Shown here piece by piece: positions 27,420-36,995 of a stretch of 64,000 bases of DNA (position 1 is the first letter of the stretch; each line of letters begins with the position of its first letter). The position numbers and the translations under genes are program-made. The notes under the pieces are model-generated. The model had not been told where the DNA came from and did not search any database. It worked only from the letters and a program-made list of their open reading frames with translations. The DNA is from Agrobacterium tumefaciens (GTDB lineage Bacteria; Pseudomonadota; Alphaproteobacteria; Rhizobiales; Rhizobiaceae), in assembly GCA_025560025.1 (NCBI GenBank), contig CP048485.1, positions 2,324,501 to 2,388,500 on the forward strand, written 5' to 3'.

Positions 27420-29636
27420 TCAGAGGAAACTTTGCGGATCGATATCCAGCTGAACATGGACGCTGCCCCGCTCCTTCGGGCCATTGGCGAGAAGCGTCCG
27501 GAGAAAGGACTGCATGTCGGAATTGCGCCGCCCGTGCACCAGCAACCGGAAACGATGACGGCCGCGAATGAGTGCGAGCGGCGCTTCCGCCGGGCCGAGC
27601 AGCATGATGCCCGTTACCTGCGGCGCCGCCGCCCTCAAGCCGCGCGCATGGGTTTCGGCCTCCCCGCGCGTATCGGCGGAGACAATAACCGAGGCAAGAC
27701 GCCCGAATGGCGGCAGGACGGCTTTTTCCCGCTCCACGATCTCCCTTTCGTAAAAGGCCGAGGCATCACCTGAAACGATCGCCTGCATCACGGGATGCTG
27801 CGGCTGGTAGGTCTGCAACAGGCCATGGCTCTTCAACCCCGTACGCCCTGCGCGCCCCGTAACCTGCGACAATAGCTGAAACGTTCGCTCCGCCGCACGC
27901 GGATCGCCATTGGCAAGGCCGAGATCGGCATCGACGATGCCCACCAGCGTCATCAGCGGAAAATTATGTCCCTTGGCGACAAGCTGCGTGCCGATCACGA
28001 TATCGGCCTCGCCCTTGACGATCGCCTCCAGCTCCAGCCGCAGGCGCTTGACGCCCATGAGATCGGAGGAAAGCACGATGGTGCGGGCCTCGGGGAAATG
28101 TTTTTCCACTTCCTCGGCGATGCGCTCCACACCCGGCCCGCAGGCCACCAGATGATCGAAGGTGCCGCATTCCGGGCAATGGTCGGGCGTCGGCTCGCTG
28201 TGGCCGCACTGGTGGCATTGCAATTGATTGCGGAAGCGGTGCTCCACCAGCCAGCTGGAACATTGCGGGCACTGGAAACGATGGCCGCAGACCCGGCAGA
28301 GCGTCAGCGGCGCATAACCGCGGCGATTGAGGAAGAGCAGCGCCTGCTCGCCTTTCTCGATCGTCTTGCCGATGCCGCGCAGCAGGACGGGTGACAGAAA
28401 CCCTCCCCTTTCCGGCGGATGACGGCGCATATCGACAAGGTGCAGATCGGGCATAGCCGCATCGCCGAACCGCGTGTGCAGATGAATGGTGTTATAACGC
28501 CCCGAACTGCCGTTGACCTGGCTTTCGACCGATGGCGTGGCCGACACCAGCACGACAGGGAATTCCGCGATCCGTGCTCTGACCACCGCCATGTCGCGGG
28601 CATTATAATAGACGCGGTCCTCCTGCTTGTAGGCCGGGTCGTGCTCTTCATCGACGATGATCAGACCGAGATTGTCGAAAGGCAGAAAAAGTGCCGAGCG
28701 TGCGCCGGCCACCACCTTCACCTCACCCGTCACCGCCTGCCGCCAGACCTTTTCACGCATGCGCGGCGACAGGTCCGAATGCCATTCCGCCGGCTTCGCA
28801 CCGAAACGGTCCTGAAAACGTTCAAGGAAGGCCGCCGTCAGCGCAATTTCGGGCAAAAGGATGAGGACCTGCTTGCCTTGCCTCAGCGTCTCCGCCACAG
28901 CCTCGAAATAGACCTCGGTCTTGCCCGAGCCGGTCACGCCATCGATCAGCGAGACATGAAACCCGCCCTTGCGTACATCTTCAAGTATCTCCGAAGCGGC
29001 CTGTTTCTGCGGGCCTTCCAGACGCGGCTCGACATAGTCAGGATCGGGCTCGGCCACGACAGGCGGCGCCGGCAGAAACACCGTCTCGAATACGCCCTGC
29101 TTGACAAGGCCATCGATGACGCTGGTTGAAACGCCGGCGGCATGGGCAAGCCCGCTCTTCGTCCAGCCATGCCCCTCTGCCGCCAGTTCCATCACCCGCT
29201 CGCGGGCGGGGGTCAGGCGCTCCGGCCTGCCTTCGGTCAACCGAAGGCCCTCGATCATCGGTTCTGGATCGAAGGCGGCGGGCGCGCGAAGCGCCATGCG
29301 CGCCACGAGACCGGGGGGAGACAGCGTGTAGGCGGCGACCCAGTCAACGAAACGGCGCATCTCCGCCTTCAGCGGCGGGCACTTGAAACTCTTGGTAATG
29401 GGCCGCAGTTTCTTCGGGTCGACGCTCTTCTCTCCGGCATCGTCCCACACCACACCGAAGACCTGCCGCGGGCCGAGCGGCACCTGAACGACGGAGCCCG
29501 TCTCCACCACCATATCTTCAGGCACGGCGTAGCTATAGGGTCCCGGCGCCGGCATGGGCACGAGAACGGGCACCGTGCGCGTGGGCGACGGCGGGTCGAA
29601 CAGAGCCCCAAACAGATCGGACGAATCTTTTGCCAT
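27420..29636 (-). CDS. priA: Primosomal replication restart helicase PriA
   Basis: 738 residues from the ATG at 29636 (MAKDSSDLFGALFD); a longer in-frame start would intrude on the xerC promoter. The N-terminal DNA-binding domain (SYAVPEDM, VVQVPLGPRQVFGVVW) is followed by Walker A GVTGSGKTEVY and the DEEH box IVDEEHDPAYKQE. Eight zinc-binding cysteines sit between helicase halves (CRVCG, CPQCS, CHQCG, CPECG). PriA reloads the replisome at stalled forks. It diverges from xerC with a 121-bp gap. Confidence 0.97.
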   Translation of the reverse strand: MAKDSSDLFGALFDPPSPTRTVPVLVPMPAPGPYSYAVPEDMVVETGSVVQVPLGPRQVFGVVWDDAGEKSVDPKKLRPITKSFKCPPLKAEMRRFVDWVAAYTLSPPGLVARMALRAPAAFDPEPMIEGLRLTEGRPERLTPARERVMELAAEGHGWTKSGLAHAAGVSTSVIDGLVKQGVFETVFLPAPPVVAEPDPDYVEPRLEGPQKQAASEILEDVRKGGFHVSLIDGVTGSGKTEVYFEAVAETLRQGKQVLILLPEIALTAAFLERFQDRFGAKPAEWHSDLSPRMREKVWRQAVTGEVKVVAGARSALFLPFDNLGLIIVDEEHDPAYKQEDRVYYNARDMAVVRARIAEFPVVLVSATPSVESQVNGSSGRYNTIHLHTRFGDAAMPDLHLVDMRRHPPERGGFLSPVLLRGIGKTIEKGEQALLFLNRRGYAPLTLCRVCGHRFQCPQCSSWLVEHRFRNQLQCHQCGHSEPTPDHCPECGTFDHLVACGPGVERIAEEVEKHFPEARTIVLSSDLMGVKRLRLELEAIVKGEADIVIGTQLVAKGHNFPLMTLVGIVDADLGLANGDPRAAERTFQLLSQVTGRAGRTGLKSHGLLQTYQPQHPVMQAIVSGDASAFYEREIVEREKAVLPPFGRLASVIVSADTRGEAETHARGLRAAAPQVTGIMLLGPAEAPLALIRGRHRFRLLVHGRRNSDMQSFLRTLLANGPKERGSVHVQLDIDPQSFL

Positions 29637-29757
29637 GATGTGGCGACCATGCCCCGGCGACAGGAAAAAGGAAACCGCCCGGATGTAGTGGGCGCGCCTT
29701 GCAAAGTCCACCTCTTAACCAAATGCTGACCATAAGGGCATAGCTTCGAGTTATGGA

Positions 29758-30705
29758 ATGGAGCGCCGTGTGACCGAAATCCTGACATTTGCCCAAGCCG
29801 ATCTTTTGAACGAACGCCAGTCCTGGCTTGCCGCCCTCGCCGGCGAACGCCGGCTTTCTGACAACACCGTCGAGGCCTATGAACGCGACACCCGCCAGTT
29901 CCTGAGGTTTCTCACGGGTTACATCGGTAAGCCCGCAGCCATCACCGACATAGCTGATTTGCGCCCGGTCGATCTTCGCGCCTTTCTGGCCAGCCGCCGC
30001 AAGGAAGGCGCCGGTGCGCGGTCACTGGGCAGACACCTGGCAGGCCTGCGGTCGCTTCTTCACCACCTGCAGAAAAAAGGCCTCGTAAATGCCGCCGGTG
30101 CTACCGCCATGCGCGCGCCGAAACAGCCGAAATCACTGCCGAAACCGCTCACCGACCGGCAGGCGCTGAAGATCACCACCACCGAGGCACAGTTGAACGA
30201 AGAGCCCTGGATCGCCGCCCGCAACGCCGCTGTCCTTTCACTTCTATACGGCTGTGGCCTTCGCATTTCCGAAGCCCTTGGGCTGATCCCGGCCGATTTT
30301 CCACCCGGCGGCCGCAGCCTTCGCATCACTGGCAAAGGCAACAAGACCCGTATCGTTCCCCTGCTGGCGGTGGTGACGGAAGCGGTTGAGGCCTATAAAA
30401 AGCTTTGCCCCTATCATCTGGCAGCGGACGAGCCGCTATTCCTCGGTGCGCGCGGCGGCAAGTTGCAGCCCGCCATCATACAGCGCGAGATGCAGAAATT
30501 GCGCGGCGCTTTCGGCCTGCCGGAAAATGCGACGCCACATGCCCTGCGCCATTCCTTCGCCACCCATCTTCTGGCCGGCGGCGGCGATCTGCGTACCATT
30601 CAGGAACTGCTCGGCCATGCCAGCCTTTCCACCACCCAGGTCTATACCGGTGTCGACACCGCAAGACTGCTGGAAATCTACGACAATGCCCATCCGCGCG
30701 CATGA
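29758..30705 (+). CDS. xerC: Site-specific tyrosine recombinase XerC
   Basis: 315 residues. The core-binding SAM-like domain (about 15-115) is followed by the catalytic domain. All catalytic residues are visible: R169 (GCGLRISEAL), lysine in ITGKGNKTR (about 193), H261 and R264 (HALRHSFATHLL), H287 (LLGHASLSTTQ) and nucleophile Y296 (VYTGV). Chromosomal placement next to priA, with no phage or att sites around, supports XerC, the dimer-resolution recombinase acting at dif. A GTG at 29770 is an alternative start. Confidence 0.95.
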   Translation: MERRVTEILTFAQADLLNERQSWLAALAGERRLSDNTVEAYERDTRQFLRFLTGYIGKPAAITDIADLRPVDLRAFLASRRKEGAGARSLGRHLAGLRSLLHHLQKKGLVNAAGATAMRAPKQPKSLPKPLTDRQALKITTTEAQLNEEPWIAARNAAVLSLLYGCGLRISEALGLIPADFPPGGRSLRITGKGNKTRIVPLLAVVTEAVEAYKKLCPYHLAADEPLFLGARGGKLQPAIIQREMQKLRGAFGLPENATPHALRHSFATHLLAGGGDLRTIQELLGHASLSTTQVYTGVDTARLLEIYDNAHPRA

Positions 30706-30785
30706 GATGAGAAATGGTTAACCATAACCATTAACCAGACATCCAAGCCACCGTTCTATAAGCAAGCAAGAACCGGATGGTACCT

Positions 30786-31880
30786 ATGCAAAGCCTTATA
30801 AAGCCACAAAATCTCACCGCCACCCTGATGGGCAAGACCGGCGACGCCATGCTCTGGTTGCTCGCAGCCATTCATGTCACAGCCGTTGCCATCCTGCTCG
30901 CGACGTTGCTGTCGCTGGGTGAGGCGCAGGCCGCCGAACAGGAGATAAGCTGCACCGGCAACGACATCCTCGTGGAAATGCGCAAAAGCGATCCGCAGGG
31001 CTTTGCGAAGATCGAACAGGAAGCAGCCGCAATCCCGAACGGCAAGGGCAATTTCTGGCGCATCGAAAAAGCCGGAACGGAACCCTCCTTTCTCCTCGGC
31101 ACCATGCACGTCACGGATCCGCGCGTTCTCGGCATGCCGACTGCTGCCGCACCCGCTTTTGAGACCTCCGCGACGGTCATCGTGGAATCGGACGAAATCG
31201 TTGATGACAAGAAGATCGCCGCATCGCTGTTGACCCGGCCCGAGCTCACCATGTTTCTGGACGGCAAATCGATCACCGACATCCTGTCGCCCGAAAATGT
31301 CGCCCGTCTTGAAAAGGGCCTTAAGGAACGTGGCATTCCGTTGAATGCCGTTTCGCGCATGAAGCCCTGGATGTTGTCGAGCTTCGTGGCCCTGCCCGCC
31401 TGCGAATTCGCCCGCAAGGCCACCGGCCTGTCCTTTCTCGACAAGAAGCTGGCCGAAGATGCGCTCGCAGATGGAAAACGTCTCGTCGGGCTGGAGACCA
31501 TGGTCGAACAGCTGACGGCCATGTCCGAACTGCCAATGGAATTTCATCTGCAGGCGCTGATTGAAACGCTCGAACTGGGCGACCGCATGGATGACATCAT
31601 GACGACCATGACGGATCTCTACGTCAGCGGCGATATCGGCATGACGATGCCGATGCTGAAAAGCCTCGACACCAAAAAGCCGGCAGAGAGCGACCAGGGT
31701 TACGCCGCCTTCGAGCAACGCATCATCACCGACCGCAATCATGTCATGGCGGATCGGGCGGCCCCGGAGCTTGGCAAGGGAAATGTCTTCATGGCCGTCG
31801 GCGCCCTGCATCTGCCGGGCGAGGAAGGTGTTGTCGAACTCCTGCGCGCGCAGGGATTCACGCTGACCCGCGTCGACTAA
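30786..31880 (+). CDS. TraB/GumN-family protein
   Basis: 364 residues from the ATG at 30786, with GGATGG 5 bp before. The ATG at 30777 is also in frame. A hydrophobic segment near residues 22-46 is a signal or anchor and ends LGEAQAAE. The family signature is at both ends: FLLGTMHVTDPRVL and AVGALHLPGEEGVVELLRAQG. TraB/GumN proteins are metal-dependent, protease-like (Tiki fold) enzymes of mostly unknown role. The upstream 80 bp contain a TGGTTAACCA palindrome (30715-30724). Confidence 0.85.
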   Translation: MQSLIKPQNLTATLMGKTGDAMLWLLAAIHVTAVAILLATLLSLGEAQAAEQEISCTGNDILVEMRKSDPQGFAKIEQEAAAIPNGKGNFWRIEKAGTEPSFLLGTMHVTDPRVLGMPTAAAPAFETSATVIVESDEIVDDKKIAASLLTRPELTMFLDGKSITDILSPENVARLEKGLKERGIPLNAVSRMKPWMLSSFVALPACEFARKATGLSFLDKKLAEDALADGKRLVGLETMVEQLTAMSELPMEFHLQALIETLELGDRMDDIMTTMTDLYVSGDIGMTMPMLKSLDTKKPAESDQGYAAFEQRIITDRNHVMADRAAPELGKGNVFMAVGALHLPGEEGVVELLRAQGFTLTRVD

Positions 31881-31889
31881 AACCTGCAT

Positions 31890-32390
31890 CTACTTACTGA
31901 CGGGCTGGATATCCCTGCAGAGCGGTCGCATTGTCGCTGGCACGATGCGGCGGTGAAACGGCCCGACGGCAAGAAGATACAGTCTTCCGAACAGGTTCTT
32001 GCGTCTGACGATGGTCGTGACATTGACCAGCTGGTGCTTCCCTTTGTCTTCAAGGTCGATGATGATCCGGAAATCGAGATGACGGTCATCGAAGCCCAGC
32101 ACCGTTCGCTTAGGCGTGGAGGACAGGACGGGAAACCCGCCCGCTGATGTGCCTGCCGCCAGCTCGACCGTTTTTAAACCGAAAAACGAAACGATACGGT
32201 TGCGAAGCACCATGAGACCGTTGATCCACGCCGGAGGATGATCGAGAAGAAGTCTGCTCACGTCGAGAGATGACGATTGCGGCCTTATCATCTCTCCCTG
32301 AAAGCAATCCCGCCAGTCAGCACCCGGCAATATGTCTTCGCAATCCCGCATCCTCGATCCCCGGCCGCCTGATGCGGCAAGGCTCACCAT
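31890..32390 (-). CDS. DUF2867-type hypothetical protein
   Basis: 166 residues if read from 32390; the ATG at 32351 (MRDCEDILPGADW) is an equally good start. The segments VLGFDDRHLDFR and VRRKNLFGRLYLLAVGPFHR match the DUF2867 family, small proteins with an SRPBCC-like look and no proven activity. No signal peptide or membrane helix. It converges on the TraB/GumN gene (9-bp gap) and follows cytochrome b561 on the same strand. Confidence 0.75.
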   Translation of the reverse strand: MVSLAASGGRGSRMRDCEDILPGADWRDCFQGEMIRPQSSSLDVSRLLLDHPPAWINGLMVLRNRIVSFFGLKTVELAAGTSAGGFPVLSSTPKRTVLGFDDRHLDFRIIIDLEDKGKHQLVNVTTIVRRKNLFGRLYLLAVGPFHRRIVPATMRPLCRDIQPVSK

Positions 32391-32463
32391 CCGCCTTTTC
32401 CGGCGGTCAGAAAACGCGACAAAGCGCCGCCTCTCGCCGAATGAGCGGCAGAACCTGAAGCGG

Positions 32464-32964
32464 CTAGCCGTGCGTCATGCGCTTCAGGACATTGGTGCGC
32501 CAGTAGAACTGATGAACTAGAACGGCTGCGACATGGCCGACGATCAACACCCACATCAGCACCTTGAACGGGCCGGAATGCAGCTGCCCGGCCGCCTGAG
32601 CGCCGAAATAATAGGCCGCGATGCCGGAGAGAGGCAGGGCAAAGAACAGCGCATAAAAGGTGAAATGCGCCACTTTGGCGGCGATCTGAAACGGCCGCGG
32701 CTCCAAGGCGGGATGCGGCGGCACACCCTGGAAGAAGCGTAGACAGAGGCGCAGAAGCGCAAGCAACAAAATGGCAAAACCAACATAGGCATGAATATTG
32801 GCCGAGGAGATTTGATCCGGTGTCAATGTTTCGCCCCGCCGCATCAGCCGGTAGGCATGGGCCATGGCATCGGGAAACAGCAGATTGAAGAAGATCAGAA
32901 GTGCCATTGCCCAGTGAATGACACGCTGCGGAACAGAGAAGGAAACTTGACTGGAATATGCCAT
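32464..32964 (-). CDS. Cytochrome b561 family protein
   Basis: 166 residues from the ATG at 32964 (MAYSSQVSFS), with AAAAGGC 7 bp upstream. Four membrane helices carry histidines at the places expected for two b-haems: RVIHWAMALL, ANIHAYVGFAI, VAHFTFYALF and VGHVAAVLVHQFYW. Such proteins pass electrons between quinol and a periplasmic acceptor. The gene is downstream of the lpd terminator. Confidence 0.9.
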   Translation of the reverse strand: MAYSSQVSFSVPQRVIHWAMALLIFFNLLFPDAMAHAYRLMRRGETLTPDQISSANIHAYVGFAILLLALLRLCLRFFQGVPPHPALEPRPFQIAAKVAHFTFYALFFALPLSGIAAYYFGAQAAGQLHSGPFKVLMWVLIVGHVAAVLVHQFYWRTNVLKRMTHG

Positions 32965-33011
32965 TTTATTGCCTTTTATCAAAAGGTTAGATTGGCTATG
33001 GCATAAGTATG

Positions 33012-33043
33012 GAAAACCCCGGCCTGCATGGCAAGCCGGGGTT
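33012..33043 (-). terminator. Terminator downstream of lpd
   Basis: AACCCCGGC and GCCGGGGTT form a perfect 9-bp stem with an 11-nt loop (33024-33034). On the minus strand it is followed by TTCC. It lies about 50 bp after the lpd stop and before the b561 gene. Confidence 0.8.
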
Positions 33044-33091
33044 CAGCAGATGACTGAAATTTAATGTTGGAGTGTCTGGCTCCAAAGCCGA

Positions 33092-34498
33092 TCACATATG
33101 GATCGGCTTGAAGAAGGTCGCGAGCGCTGCTTCCTTCACCGCTTCCGACATGGTCGGATGCGCATGGCAGGTGCGGCCGAGATCTTCCGAAGAACCGCCG
33201 AATTCCATCAGCACGGTGATCTCGTGGATCATCTCGCCAGCGCCGAAACCGACAATGTGACCGCCGAGAACCCGGTCGGTTTCCTTGTCGGCGAGGATTT
33301 TCACGAAACCATCCGTCACCTGCATGGCGCGGGCGCGGCCATTGGCGGTGAAGGGGAACTTGCCGACCTTGTAAGCGACGCCAGCGGCCTTCAGTTCTTC
33401 TTCGGTCTTGCCGACGGAAGCGATTTCGGGCTGCGTATAAACCACTGCCGGAATGACGTCGTAGTTCACATGGCCGCGCTGGCCAGCGAGGATTTCCGCG
33501 AGAGCAACGCCCTCGTCTTCCGCCTTGTGCGCCAGCATCGGACCCTTCACCACGTCACCGATTGCATAGATGCCGTCGACATTGGTCTTGTAGTGACCGT
33601 CGATTTCGACACGGCCACGGCTGTCCAGCACGACGCCGGCTTCCGCAAGGCCGAGGCCTTCGGTGTAGGGCTTGCGGCCGGTGGAGATCAGCACGACGTT
33701 TGCTTCCAGCGTTTCGGCAGCGCCGCCCTTGACCGGTTCGAACACAACCTTTGCGCCGCCAGCGGTCTTTTCAACGGCCGTAACCTTCGCGCCGAGCTTG
33801 AAATCGAGACCCTGCTTGGCCAGCAGACGCTGCGCCTGCTTGGATACTTCGCCATCCATGCCGCCGAGAATATTGTCGAGATATTCGACGACGGTCACCT
33901 TCGCGCCGAGGCGCGACCAGACCGAACCGAGCTCCAGGCCGATGACGCCGCCGCCAACAACGATCAGCTTTTCCGGAACCTTGGAAAGAGCGATTGCACC
34001 AGTGGAGGAGACGATGACGTTTTCATCGATATCAACCTGAACGCCGGGAATGCCGGCGACATCCGAACCCGTGGCGATGACGATGTTCTTCGCCTCGATC
34101 TCCTGCGTCTCACCCTTGTCGTTGGTGACGGAAACCTTGCCGGCGGAAACCACCTTGCCCGTGCCCTGGAAGGCATCAATCTTGTTCTTCTTGAACAGGA
34201 AGGCGACGCCGTCGACATTGGCCTTTACCACGCCGTCCTTGTGGCCCATCATCTTTTCAAGGTTCAGCTTCGGAGCGGCAACTTCGATACCGAGCGTATC
34301 GACGCCATGGGCGACATGCGCGAAGGTTTCTGACGCATGCAGCAGCGCCTTGGAAGGGATGCAGCCGACATTGAGGCAGGTGCCGCCATAGGTCGCGCGC
34401 TTTTCAATGACAGCGACCTTCAGGCCGAGCTGTGCCGCCTTGACCGCGCAAACATAACCGCCGGGACCCGTACCGATTACAACTACATCATATGCCAT
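33092..34498 (-). CDS. lpdA: Dihydrolipoamide dehydrogenase (E3)
   Basis: 468 residues. FAD-binding VIGTGPGGYVCAVKAAQLG, redox disulfide GGTCLNVGCIPSK (C41, C46), NAD-binding VVGGGVIGLELGSVW and the C-terminal CHAHPTMSEAVKEA with the His/Glu pair are all present. It reoxidises the lipoyl group of the E2 encoded by sucB. It lies at the end of the mdh-sucCDAB cluster but after LysE and MAPEG genes. AGGAAC stands before the ATG. Confidence 0.97.
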   Translation of the reverse strand: MAYDVVVIGTGPGGYVCAVKAAQLGLKVAVIEKRATYGGTCLNVGCIPSKALLHASETFAHVAHGVDTLGIEVAAPKLNLEKMMGHKDGVVKANVDGVAFLFKKNKIDAFQGTGKVVSAGKVSVTNDKGETQEIEAKNIVIATGSDVAGIPGVQVDIDENVIVSSTGAIALSKVPEKLIVVGGGVIGLELGSVWSRLGAKVTVVEYLDNILGGMDGEVSKQAQRLLAKQGLDFKLGAKVTAVEKTAGGAKVVFEPVKGGAAETLEANVVLISTGRKPYTEGLGLAEAGVVLDSRGRVEIDGHYKTNVDGIYAIGDVVKGPMLAHKAEDEGVALAEILAGQRGHVNYDVIPAVVYTQPEIASVGKTEEELKAAGVAYKVGKFPFTANGRARAMQVTDGFVKILADKETDRVLGGHIVGFGAGEMIHEITVLMEFGGSSEDLGRTCHAHPTMSEAVKEAALATFFKPIHM

Positions 34499-34562
34499 GT
34501 TTCTGTTCCTGATTGATATCGGGCAGGATTTTGAACCGCCCTGCTTCCGTTTGACCTGAAAC

Positions 34563-35207
34563 TCAGGCCGCTTTTTCCGTTGCTAGTTTTATACCGAGTG
34601 CGATGAAGACCACGCCGCTGGTGCGGTCGATCCATTGGCTGGCGCGCTGAAATGCGGCGCGCATGCGAGGCGTGGTCATGAACAGGCTGACCCCGACGAA
34701 CCAGAGGATAAGGCAGCTTGCCATGACGAGGCCGTATCCGAATTTGATGGTGACGGGCGTATGCGCATGAACCACCGTCGAAAAGATCGACAGGAAGAAA
34801 AACACCGGCTTGGGATTGAGCGCATTGGCGGCAAAACCGAGCGTGAAGGCCTTGAGTGCGGTCTGCCTGCTTTTGACCGGCACGACACCATCCGCACCGA
34901 CCTCCGGCAATTCGGTCTTGCCGGCGCGCAGCGCCTTGATGCCGATATAGATGAGATAGGCAACACCCAGCCATTTGACGATATTAAAGAGATAGATCGA
35001 CTGGGAAATGATGAGACCAAGTCCGAGGATCGTATAGGTGACATGGAACATCAGCGATGTGCCCACGCCGAAGCTGGTGATGATGGCCTGTTTTCGCCCA
35101 TGTACCATGGCCTGACGCATGACCATCGCCAGATCGGCGCCGGGCGAGACGATTGCGAAAGCGAAGATCGCCATCAGGGATGCAAGTTCGATCAAATACT
35201 GATGCAT
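34563..35207 (-). CDS. LysE/RhtB-family amino acid exporter
   Basis: 214 residues with six hydrophobic segments. Family markers are FAIVSPGADLAMVMRQAM, GVGTSLMFHVTYTILGLG and FTLGFAANALNPKPVFFFLSIF (key part ANALNPKPVFFF). Such carriers export amino acids such as homoserine, threonine or lysine. It lies between a MAPEG gene and lpd on the same strand, an unexpected place inside a TCA-cycle cluster. Confidence 0.92.
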   Translation of the reverse strand: MHQYLIELASLMAIFAFAIVSPGADLAMVMRQAMVHGRKQAIITSFGVGTSLMFHVTYTILGLGLIISQSIYLFNIVKWLGVAYLIYIGIKALRAGKTELPEVGADGVVPVKSRQTALKAFTLGFAANALNPKPVFFFLSIFSTVVHAHTPVTIKFGYGLVMASCLILWFVGVSLFMTTPRMRAAFQRASQWIDRTSGVVFIALGIKLATEKAA

Positions 35208-35220
35208 CGGAAACCAGCCT

Positions 35221-35634
35221 CTAGAACATCAACACGAAGAGCATCAGCAGCAGGCCGAGCATCGAGCCCAGCCAGACCAGCGAACGAATATAGGGCACAC
35301 CGGCCAGATAAAGTGGAATATAGGCCACCCGGCAGATCAGCCAGATCCATGCGCCGGTGAGTGCCAGCCCGGACGGATCGCCGGCCATGATGACACCGAA
35401 GGCGAGCGCGATGAAAGCGGGATAGGTTTCCCGGAAATTTTCCGAGGCGCGTGCTGCTCGGCCGGTGAACCTGCCTTCAGGCTTCCTCTCCGCATCCCTT
35501 GGGCCGGCATTCCAGTCCATCCCAAATTCCCGCGTCGCCGTCATTGCCTGCAGCATGATATGCACCACAAACAGAAGGACGCTGAGACCGATCAGCGGTA
35601 GAAAGGGTGAAGCGGCAAGAAATGTCGGCTGCAC
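35221..35634 (-). CDS. MAPEG-family membrane protein
   Basis: 137 residues and four membrane helices. The region RAARASENFRETYPAFIAL carries the Asn-Phe-Glu pattern typical of the bacterial MAPEG group, and RVAYIPLYLAGVPYIRSLVW is the usual C-terminal Arg/Tyr segment. The superfamily includes glutathione-dependent microsomal enzymes, but the substrate of bacterial members like this is unknown. It starts 69 bp after sucB, beyond a hairpin. Confidence 0.88.
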   Translation of the reverse strand: MQPTFLAASPFLPLIGLSVLLFVVHIMLQAMTATREFGMDWNAGPRDAERKPEGRFTGRAARASENFRETYPAFIALAFGVIMAGDPSGLALTGAWIWLICRVAYIPLYLAGVPYIRSLVWLGSMLGLLLMLFVLMF

Positions 35635-35658
35635 GTTCGCTCTCCTGATGGAATTTCA

Positions 35659-35682
35659 GCGGGGCCTCAATTGAAACCCCGC
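35659..35682 (-). terminator. Hairpin after sucB
   Basis: GCGGGG (35659-35664) and CCCCGC (35677-35682) pair perfectly, with TCAATTGA in the loop. Flanking TTTC/GAAA could extend the stem past one mismatch. There is no good T-run, so termination is probably partial, letting some transcripts run into the MAPEG, LysE and lpd genes. Confidence 0.55.
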
Positions 35683-35703
35683 CGAAACGAAAAGCAAGAC
35701 CGA

Positions 35704-36942
35704 TCAGAGATCGAGAACCAGGCGTTCCGGATCTTCGAGGCTTTCCTTGACGCGGACGAGGAAGGTCACGGCTTCCTTGCCGTCAACGATACGGTGATCG
35801 TAGGAGAGCGCCAGATACATCATCGGACGGATGACGACCTGACCGCCGATCGCAACCGGGCGCTCCTGGATCTTGTGCATGCCGAGGATGCCGGACTGCG
35901 GCGCGTTGAGGATCGGCGACGACATCAGCGAACCGTAGACACCGCCATTGGTGATGGTGAAGGTGCCGCCCTGCATGTCGGCCATGCCGAGCGAACCGTC
36001 ACGGGCTGCCTTGGCGAGGCGACCCAGTTCCTTTTCGACGCCGGCGATGGAGAGCTGGTCAGCATCGCGGATAACCGGAACAACGAGACCCTTGTCGGTG
36101 CCGACAGCCATGCCGACGTGACAATAGTTCTTGTAGATGATGTCCGTGCCGTCGATTTCAGCGTTGACGGCCGGCAGTTCCTTCAGCGCGTGGGTCACGG
36201 CCTTGGTGAAGAAGCCCATGAAGCCGAGCTTGACGCCATGCTTCTTCTCGAACACATCCTTGTAGCGGTTACGCAGGTCCATGACGGCGCTCATGTCCAC
36301 CTCGTTATAGGTGGTCAGCATGGCGGCGGTGTTCTGCGCATCCTTCAGGCGACGGGCGATCGTCTGGCGCAGGCGCGTCATCTTCACGCGCTCTTCACGA
36401 ACCTGATCCTGCTCGGCGGACACCGGACGGGGAGCAGCAGCAACCGGAGCCGGAGCGGCGGCCGGTGCCGAAACGCCCTTGGCGACGGCAGCGAGAACGT
36501 CGCCCTTCAGAACCTGGCCACGCTTGCCCGAACCGTCGACCTGATCGGCAGACAGGTTGTTTTCAGCAAGCAGCTTGCCGGCGGCAGGTGCCGGCGGCAT
36601 GGAGCCCGTTGCCGGAGCAGCGGTTGCCGCAGGGGCCGGGGCAGCTGCGGCGGCAGCAGGCTTTGCCGGTTCGGCAGCGGGTGCGGAAGTCGCAGCGCCG
36701 GCAGCACCTTCGGCGATCTGGCCGAGAAGCGCGTCGAGACCGACGGTTTCGCCATTCTGCGCGACGATTTCGGTCAACACGCCGGAGGCGGGCGCCGGGA
36801 CTTCGACGGTAACCTTGTCGGTTTCCAGTTCAACGAGCGGTTCGTCGGCCTTGACGGTATCGCCGACCTTCTTGAACCAGGTGCCGACGGTCGCTTCGCT
36901 GACGGATTCGCCGAGGGTTGGTACGCGGATTTCAGTGGCCAT
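35704..36942 (-). CDS. sucB: 2-oxoglutarate dehydrogenase E2, dihydrolipoamide succinyltransferase
   Basis: 412 residues. One lipoyl domain carries the lysine at residue 43 ([12 protein letters not shown]). It is followed by an Ala/Pro-rich linker, a peripheral-subunit-binding domain ([23 protein letters not shown]; key part [12 protein letters not shown]) and the catalytic domain with [13 protein letters not shown]. It transfers succinyl groups to CoA. It follows sucA by 53 bp. Confidence 0.97.
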   Translation of the reverse strand: MATEIRVPTLGESVSEATVGTWFKKVGDTVKADEPLVELETDKVTVEVPAPASGVLTEIVAQNGETVGLDALLGQIAEGAAGAATSAPAAEPAKPAAAAAAPAPAATAAPATGSMPPAPAAGKLLAENNLSADQVDGSGKRGQVLKGDVLAAVAKGVSAPAAAPAPVAAAPRPVSAEQDQVREERVKMTRLRQTIARRLKDAQNTAAMLTTYNEVDMSAVMDLRNRYKDVFEKKHGVKLGFMGFFTKAVTHALKELPAVNAEIDGTDIIYKNYCHVGMAVGTDKGLVVPVIRDADQLSIAGVEKELGRLAKAARDGSLGMADMQGGTFTITNGGVYGSLMSSPILNAPQSGILGMHKIQERPVAIGGQVVIRPMMYLALSYDHRIVDGKEAVTFLVRVKESLEDPERLVLDL

Positions 36943-36995
36943 GATCTAGTTCCGTTATTCAGGTGTCTTTTTTGCGGGGCGATGCGGGAGAGTTC

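Noticed and set aside
29758..30705. xerC as a phage or island integrase
   Set aside because: Flanked by core genes, no att-like repeats, no cargo genes; length and motifs fit XerC.
30718..30734. CtrA site before the TraB/GumN gene (TTAA ... TTAA)
   Set aside because: The spacer is nine bases instead of seven.
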